This document shows positions 59,201-64,000 of a stretch of DNA of 64,000 bases, in pieces (position 1 is the first letter of the stretch; the number at the start of each line of letters is the position of its first letter). Origin of the DNA: Sinonovacula constricta. Its lineage: Eukaryota > Mollusca > Bivalvia > Cardiida > Solecurtidae. The DNA is taken from assembly GCA_007844125.1 (NCBI GenBank), contig CM017559.1:33385363-33449362 (forward strand), given 5' to 3'. Position numbers and translations under genes: made by a program. The notes under the pieces are model-generated. The model searched no databases and was not told the DNA's origin. It was given only the letters and a program-made list of their open reading frames with translations.

Positions 59201-62200
59201 TAATGTCTTAACTTTAGCACCTTTGATCTCATTAGGGTACAATGCCAGACATTATATATTATATTCTTTTATAATAGATATTAACAAGAAATGTTACACG
59301 TATCTATATATAATGGTATTTAGTATTATTATCTTAAGGCATAGGAAGTTTGGCAAGTACTACAGATGCAACGGAAGGGACAGTTGTGATAAAAATGACT
59401 ATTGATAATGACTCGAAACATCTGCTTCAACTTCCAAGATCTTTCCCAACATTTTGGTCTTTTTGAGAAATCATAATAACACCATCATATGTAAGCCTGT
59501 TTTTTTCTCCTTTATTCTTCAATAATTAGTCAAATGTGATTTTGACAAACCTTATATTTGAACAGATACACAAACGACAAAAAAGTCACTTAACTTTAGC
59601 GAAATATCAATGATTACGAGTCTATCATTAGCAATTAAGTTATAATAAGGTATAAATTAGTAAGCGATCGAGTTCTTCTCTTCTAAAATGTAACATCTTA
59701 ACACGAAGTATTGGTACTGCAGGAACCCTTAATGATAAATAGGAATATTTTACATAGCCTTCAGTATGTTTCTGTAATAGCTTGGGGCATGTTTTGGTTA
59801 TTCTATTTTTATGTATGCGCAGACGTTTTATTGCTGTCTTTTGTCTCGTAAATGGTGAACTTTTATAAGATAATTTCATAACCATTCATTTTTAATTCAC
59901 CATTCTTATCTAAACGACCATAAATGTGTAGGCTTTAGTATAAAATAATCAGCTGTTTATGACTTTACAATACGAGCACAACAAGGCGGTAATTTCAGTT
60001 TAATTATATATTATCCATTTTGCCATTTCAATGTCTGCAATATAGCGCACGGCTATGTTAAAAAGAATTCTTGCGTATTCGGCCATATAATAGTAGTACA
60101 TGTAATACCCTTGATTATGTCGAATAATGTCACTGTTTTCTGTTTCCTTGGGGGGAAATGGTGCGTTTAGTATTCATAACCGTCTTCTCTCGTTTAGAAG
60201 TTGGTACTAACCAACTGGTGGGTTCAATATTCGGCCAATATGTATACTACACCTGAAGACTGAAAGTACCTATAGCATCAAAATGGTAAATGTGTGTTAT
60301 AGAGAAATAATAATAAAGGGATTAATTAAAGGTTGTTATTGTATTTTATGATTTGAAAATTCGTTTACTCGCTTATTCTATCACACCTCTTGATTACTGG
60401 TTAATAAAATGTCATCATTTGAATTATTTACAATGTTAATATTTTTGGGGGTAAATATTCAAATAAATTGTTGTTTTATTGCCTTTTGCAATACATCTAA
60501 ACATATAAAATGTTCTTACTGTATGTTTAGACATCACCGTCAATTATAGTTAGTAAGCAGTAATCGGCAGAAAAGGAGGTCGCGGGTGAAATATAACACG
60601 TTTTATAGGATCCATACATTGGCAGATAAATAAATAACAGATAGGTATATCTTATGTATATATCATTAAAACTAAAGATGTCGAAAAATGACAAATTTAG
60701 CAGCCAATTTAGTCGGAGCATCATTCCCCACAATGGCTCCATTTGTCTTGTTACTACAGCAACTGATAAATACTTTATATTATATCATCTGCATGATCAG
60801 CAGGCCTGCCTAGACTGACAATATGCAGTTGTCTTTGTGTGACTTTACAGTCTATTCAAATTACTTATCAATAATGGCGAACTGTGCAATTCAACTCGCT
60901 GACTCAAAGTTTGAAGAAGATTTGCAGTACAGTTTAATTTTGTATTGTTTAATGTAATATTAGCACATAACTTGAACATTAGAACTCACTGAGTCTGTTG
61001 TCGTTTATTCTAGTTTTGTTTAAAAATCTTCTTATTTACCAAAACAGCTTAGCTTGAAATGGTCTAATTCTCAGTTGTTTACACAAGCTTCGTTGATTTC
61101 TTTGTCCGTGTCCGCCATCTTTTTTTCTTTACTTAGTCCCCAGAGGCTCGGCGACGAGTAGCCTCCCTTTGAATTCAAGGGAAGTAACCGAGTTATCGGA
61201 CTGCCCAATAAGACAAACACATGTAACTATTTAAAATAGGTTCTCATTGTGTCTGCAGACGCCTGTATTTCCATGTTGGCGTTATTCATATTGCTTTATG
61301 TTAGAACTGTCTCAAAACTAGAAATGTTTTAGTCATTGTAATAATAATGGTTTCGTTTTTATGTATTTTAAAGTTCTTAACAAACATGAACATTTAAATA
61401 TGCTATGTTAATAGTCAATAAAGTTGTCTTTTAAAAACTAGAAAAGCAGCCACAATTATTGGATACCATGTTTCACCAATTTATTTTAAAAACTCGGTTT
61501 AATTAATTTTTAACTGAATAAGGACCCGGGCTTTTATACCTTTGATGACAAATGCTTCTTTACCTGAACATTTTCTTATTTAAAGTCCAAACCATAATTA
61601 TCATGACGTCCGGTTTGGTAATGTATACTTGCCCGTTGTACAGTCTCAATGCGTATAAATTAGGGTCAAGACACATCTGTTAAAAACATCACATTTTTTT
61701 CAAATCAAGCGTAAATCGTCTTTAAGAAAGGACTTTGAGTAAATTATTCATGAGCATGCAAGAAACTATCATTAATAGGTAGGAAAAGGATCCGAGAAAA
61801 AAAAAAACTTGTGAAAACACCAAAGGCAACGACACAGCATATATATATAAACATCTGCCTTCACTTTTTCAGGCCTGGAACAAACGGGGAGACCCTGTCT
61901 TGCACATCGAACTTCGGAACTGGGCAGACATCCTGGTCTTGGCACCATTAGATGCAAACACACTTGGCAAGATTGCCAGCGGCATTTGTGATAATTTTGT
62001 GGTATGCATCGTGATAAACAAGAGCTTTTTATTTCATATTGATATCTATAAGATTATTTCTATTTCAAAAGTTGTAATTATCTTGTTGATTATATTCCTT
62101 GTAATTTTTTACAATTGTTTAACGTCAAATTTCCCGTATTGTCACTTTAAAAATAGAGCTTCTTATTCTACACATATTCCAAAGTGGTATTGAAGTTAAA

Positions 62201-63710
62201 CCCAACAAAACGAAAAAAATAAAGTGGCTTAATATTTGTATTTGAAACATATGTTTAATAAGACGATCTAACCGCATTTGCAAACGGCAACATCTAGCTA
62301 GCAAATTAATATAATATAGTTTCGCAAACATATTTCGATAACATTACGTGGCTATTATGAAAATCACAATCTTGATACGTATTGACATTTTATGGACAGT
62401 TCTACAAAAATTAAATTAATTTAAAGTAAAATCGTGTGTATTTTGTGAAAACATATTGTAAAAAATGCATCGCTGGCATTGTTATCAAAGATGCCAAATA
62501 AATGTAACTGCCTTTCAGGTAACGTTATGCAAAATTAAACGTATGTTCATCTTGTGATAATGCTAAAATATATTTAAGAGCGCATGTGGCGTAGTGGTAG
62601 GTTCGCCGATTTGTAACTCCTCTGACTGTTTAGTCTCTTACTGTGTGGGTTTTGGCCCCGGTTCGGGCGGCGGACTTAATATTGGAAGGTATTTCAGCTG
62701 ACTTGCGGTGCGCTAGCGGTCCTACCCAGACATTTGTTTGGTGTCTTTCTCCACCAAATAGATGAGCGTCGCTGTATTGATCTTAATTGGTCGCTGTGAT
62801 GTATTTCCAAAAACCAAACAAAAAATATGTCATACTAATTCACTTACTAGACTGTCATAGTAATAATGGATGGCAACTTGACTCTTTGTTTTCAGACATG
62901 CATTGTTCGAGCCTGGGACATCAAGAAACCATGCCTTTTTGCCCCCGCTATGAACACATGCATGTGGGAACACCCTGTGACGTCAGAACAGACGTCACTA
63001 CTCCGGAAATGGGGATACACAGAACTTCCGGTTGTTGAGAAAACACTAATTTGTGGAGATAAAGGTGAATTGTTTTTTTTTATGATTTTTTTTAAAATAT
63101 TTGTATACAAAAACGATAACTCATGTGTTTGTTCGAAAAGCCTTTTATGTAACTAACTTTGCGTACAATAACCTTATCCCCATAATCCTTATTTCATTGA
63201 GCCGTGCATTAGCGGAAAAGAACAACATGCAACAACACTTACACTTTTTTATCTTCTTTACGAATATGTCAATGTGCAATATCATTTTTCCATCACAACA
63301 GAAGCCCCCAAAAGGCATGTCATCACCCTTTGTAAAAAAGTTAAAATCCCTTTCTTGCAAACAAAATATACAATCATATACGATAGTTTTAGTAATAAAC
63401 TATTGTACTTTCCGCTTCTTCAGATGATTTGATGCAATAATCATTCCCGCCATAAGCATCTCTGTGTGTATGTGAAAAGTGATAAAGATCAATACATGTA
63501 TACACATTTCGCTGAGTTTAACAATCATCTAATGCTATTTTAACATAAATATATGTACAAAGTGATTGAAATCAAGATTACACGTTTTGTCTACGGTGTA
63601 CATGAATCTCAATTTCGTCTACAATTTCAGGCCTGGGTGCCATGGCAGAAGTATCTACCATAGTTGAAGCTGTGTTGGAAGCAAGGTTACAGATTCTTAC
63701 GGGTACATGA
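47150..63710 (+). CDS. PPCDC: Phosphopantothenoylcysteine decarboxylase, five exons, complete
   Basis: Exons 47150-47248, 50136-50231, 61873-62001, 62896-63064 and 63631-63710 join to 573 nt and 190 aa, with GT-AG at each junction and phases 0,0,0,1. The product is an FMN-dependent HFCD-family flavoprotein that decarboxylates 4'-phosphopantothenoylcysteine to 4'-phosphopantetheine in coenzyme A synthesis; in animals it is a cytosolic trimer (family knowledge). Seen here: the N-terminal flavin-binding strand-loop CCTGSVAS, the catalytic-His region DPVLHIEL, APLDANTLGKIASG, the substrate motif PAMNTCMWEHP, and the clamp CGDKGLGAMAEV. The length is typical. The ATG at 47150 fits the family; an upstream in-frame TTG does not matter in a eukaryote. 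Introns are 2.9, 11.6, 0.9 and 0.6 kb. The gene appears intact and functional. Confidence 0.97.
47325..48500. repeat. Direct duplication, copy 2 (PPCDC intron 1), split by a MITE
   Basis: Partner of 46060-46860. Homology runs 47325-47490 and 48010-48500, interrupted by the TA-flanked insertion. The two copies bracket PPCDC exon 1. Confidence 0.85.
47493..48009. mobile_element. TA-inserted MITE inside duplication copy 2
   Basis: It begins GATAGTTTCCAT and ends ATGGAAACTATC, flanked by TA on both sides (47491-47492 and 48010-48011). Copy 1 of the surrounding duplication (near 46228) shows an empty site where TTAGTAAAAATG continues straight into TTTTCTGTTG. It is 517 bp with no transposase frame. 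TA target and size suggest a Tc1/mariner-dependent element. Confidence 0.8.
49133..49225 (+). mobile_element. SINE family A 3' fragment
   Basis: CATGCTATACATAGTGAAGG, TGGACATTGTCTCCAAATA and AATAAACCTAATAAAC match the 3' third of family A, with a deletion of the ACTGTTGGTGGGAGG block. A TG/T-rich tract (49076-49110) precedes it, and CAT-type triplets (49236-49350) follow. Confidence 0.75.
50136..50231 (+). CDS. PPCDC: PPCDC exon 2 (32 codons)
   Basis: Follows acceptor TTTTATTTTTCAG and ends at donor GTAATA. It encodes the second strand and helix (VKVVSTDKALHFF) up to DEDEWK; both junctions are phase 0. Confidence 0.95.
50299..50470 (-). mobile_element. SINE family B, inverted in PPCDC intron 2
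   Basis: On minus the head reads GCAAAAGCTTAAGTGGTAGAG, then AGTTTCAAACTCTGGCCAGG. The body TTTGGTAGAAGTGGCTTCCC and GGTGTCAGTATAATGGAATG matches 35642-35902. The 3' side ends in a TTA-repeat tail (50277-50297 on plus, ATA repeats), as expected of a SINE tail. Confidence 0.8.
50588..50807. mobile_element. hAT-type MITE with 8-bp target-site duplication
   Basis: The 220-bp element starts CAGGGGCGGATCCAGAAAAT and ends CCCTGGATCCATCCCGG, giving imperfect terminal inverted repeats. It is flanked by GTGACCAG (50580-50587) and GTGTCCAG (50808-50815), which match at seven of eight bases. An internal palindrome (AAGTAAGGGACCCTTACTTT) is present. No coding capacity. Confidence 0.8.
50866..51055 (+). 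repeat. Left subterminal CGGAAACG-type array
   Basis: Degenerate short-period repeat: AACGGAACGGAGTGGAAATG, then GAAACGGAAACGGAACGG, CGCTTGAAACGGTGTAAACG, GGAACGCTAGAAACGG. The purine-rich strand is plus, as at the right end. Confidence 0.85.
51970..52202. repeat. CAT/CAG trinucleotide-rich tract
   Basis: Interspersed CATCAT, CAGCAT, CACCGT and (GCA)n triplets within the 4-kb element. Frames such as 52071-52328, with Ile/Ser-rich translation, follow from the triplets and are not genes. Confidence 0.85.
54680..54862 (+). repeat. Right subterminal CGGAAACG-type array
   Basis: CGGAACGGAGCGAAACGGAA, GAAACGGTAGAAACGGAAG, ACGGAAACGCAACGGAAGCG and ACGAAACGGACTGGAAACGG. It directly precedes the right terminal inverted repeat. 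Confidence 0.85.
55982..56225. repeat. Interspersed repeat E, copy 2
   Basis: Partner of 2282-2565 in the same orientation (CACATGCAAGCCAAACG, CTTGGAACGATCAGTTGCC, CACTTCCTGGTGGGTTTCTC). The rest of 54897-56630 is unassigned intron. Confidence 0.7.
56633..57453. mobile_element. TIR element carrying internal ~150-bp tandem units
   Basis: Ends GTCCTCTACCGGT and ACCGGTAGGGGAC are inverted repeats with TA on both sides (56631-56632, 57454-57455). A GTCTGTCTGTC microsatellite follows the left end. Three units, about 150 bp apart, each contain GCTACCTTGAAGGTCAAGGT, CACAGCATGACC, CAAAATCGTGTCC and CCCATAACTT. No coding capacity. Related AAGGTCAAGGTCA repeats are common in bivalve genomes (recollection, not checked). 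Confidence 0.75.
58770..59090 (-). pseudogene. Degraded non-LTR retrotransposon reverse transcriptase fragment
   Basis: Minus-strand translation gives, in order, HLTDQISKCLYMEFIML, the catalytic-block match DLQKAFDTVEHDIL (first RT aspartate), then SYLIDRNLNVNV after a stop. After further breaks comes GVPKGSNLGLLLF, the counterpart of the GVPQGS..GPLLF block in Jockey/CR1-like RTs. At least one in-frame stop (58951-58953) and a frameshift separate the blocks, and no YADD or endonuclease is seen. An old 5'-truncated insertion in PPCDC intron 2. Confidence 0.85.
59091..61872. other. Unassigned intron 2 sequence of PPCDC
   Basis: AT-rich with no recognised repeat or exon. The only GC-richer spot is 61100-61200, holding GTCCGCCATCTT and the imperfect palindrome TCCCTTTGAATTCAAGGGA (61164-61182). 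Confidence 0.45.
61873..62001 (+). CDS. PPCDC: PPCDC exon 3 (43 codons)
   Basis: Acceptor CACTTTTTCAG and donor GTATGC, phase 0 on both sides. It carries the catalytic histidine segment PVLHIELRNWAD and APLDANTLGKIASGICDN, the core of the flavin and trimer interface. Confidence 0.95.
62580..62800 (+). mobile_element. Probable third tRNA-derived SINE family
   Basis: The head GCATGTGGCGTAGTGGTAGG is followed by GGCCCCGGTTCGGGCGGCGG, spaced like A and B boxes, then a body with GCTAGCGGTCCTACCCAGAC and TTCTCCACCAAATAGATGAG. No second copy is in the window, so the family is inferred from the tRNA-like head alone. It lies in PPCDC intron 3. Confidence 0.5.
62896..63064 (+). CDS. PPCDC: PPCDC exon 4 (56 codons plus 1 nt)
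   Basis: Acceptor TTGTTTTCAG and donor GTGAAT, phase 1 at its end. It encodes FAPAMNTCMWEHP, the substrate-binding Asn-containing motif, and ICGD, start of the mobile clamp. Confidence 0.95.
63631..63710 (+). CDS. PPCDC: PPCDC exon 5 (terminal)
   Basis: Acceptor ACAATTTCAG. The first two bases finish the Gly codon of GLGAMAEV; a short helix and the stop TGA at 63708-63710 follow. No AATAAA is obvious before the window ends. Confidence 0.95.
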
Positions 63711-64000
63711 CATCAGCAGATCACAAGATAACATTTTTATTCATCGCACATGTGCGTATATTTTTAGTATATACTATATTTAATGTCGCTGATTCTAGTA
63801 GTGGCGTAAGCAGAAAGGCTAAATTTTCTGCAGGATTCATGATCCTGCCAGAGTAGACCTTACTGAGCATAATAGACTATGAAGGAAACTTTGTAAATTA
63901 TCTTTGTCGTCAGCTCGATATTATTTATAAATGATTTGTAATTTATTATTTATTTATAAATGATGCAAACAATAATATGGTCATAATGTTGTACGCATGA

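Overview
The window is AT-rich, intron-rich metazoan nuclear DNA. Long introns, tRNA-derived SINEs, a Ty3/Gypsy element, degenerate interspersed repeats built around AAGGTCAAGGTCA, and minisatellites make a lophotrochozoan, most likely a bivalve mollusc, my best guess; this is inference, because no species-diagnostic gene is present. Nothing looks bacterial or viral apart from the retroelement. Layout: (1) 62-930, a ~160-bp tandem repeat. (2) 931-8942, minus strand: a gene I assembled from eight exons with consistent splice sites and phases (783 nt, 260 aa). It encodes a secreted protein with a signal peptide, an alanine run and eight cysteines, and I do not recognise the family. Its introns hold SINEs, a tRNA-like cassette inside an inverted repeat, a 26-bp tandem array and a hAT-like element. 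(3) About 9300-10000: a G22 tract and a CpG-richer promoter-like stretch, with a possible plus-strand first exon. (4) 13.7-31.9 kb: a very large 31-bp tandem array (14370-28665, about 460 units, with higher-order repeats of 0.7-1.3 kb), a degenerate bridge, and a second related 31-bp array (30391-31935). The unique sequence before array 1 recurs between the two arrays. (5) 32-38.5 kb: mostly unassigned DNA with three SINEs. (6) 38.5-45.1 kb, minus strand: a Ty3/Gypsy retrotransposon with intact gag and pol frames joined by a canonical -1 frameshift signal and a probable 3' LTR; I could not find a 5' LTR. (7) 46-64 kb, plus strand: a complete five-exon gene for phosphopantothenoylcysteine decarboxylase (PPCDC; 190 aa), the coenzyme A pathway enzyme. 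Its 11.6-kb second intron has collected a hAT-type MITE, a 4-kb TA-flanked element with CGGAAACG arrays, a TIR element carrying nuclear-receptor-like half-sites, and a degraded non-LTR reverse transcriptase. The two cellular genes are unrelated as far as I can see. Everything else is repeat DNA at different stages of decay. No rRNA, CRISPR array or operon structure is present.
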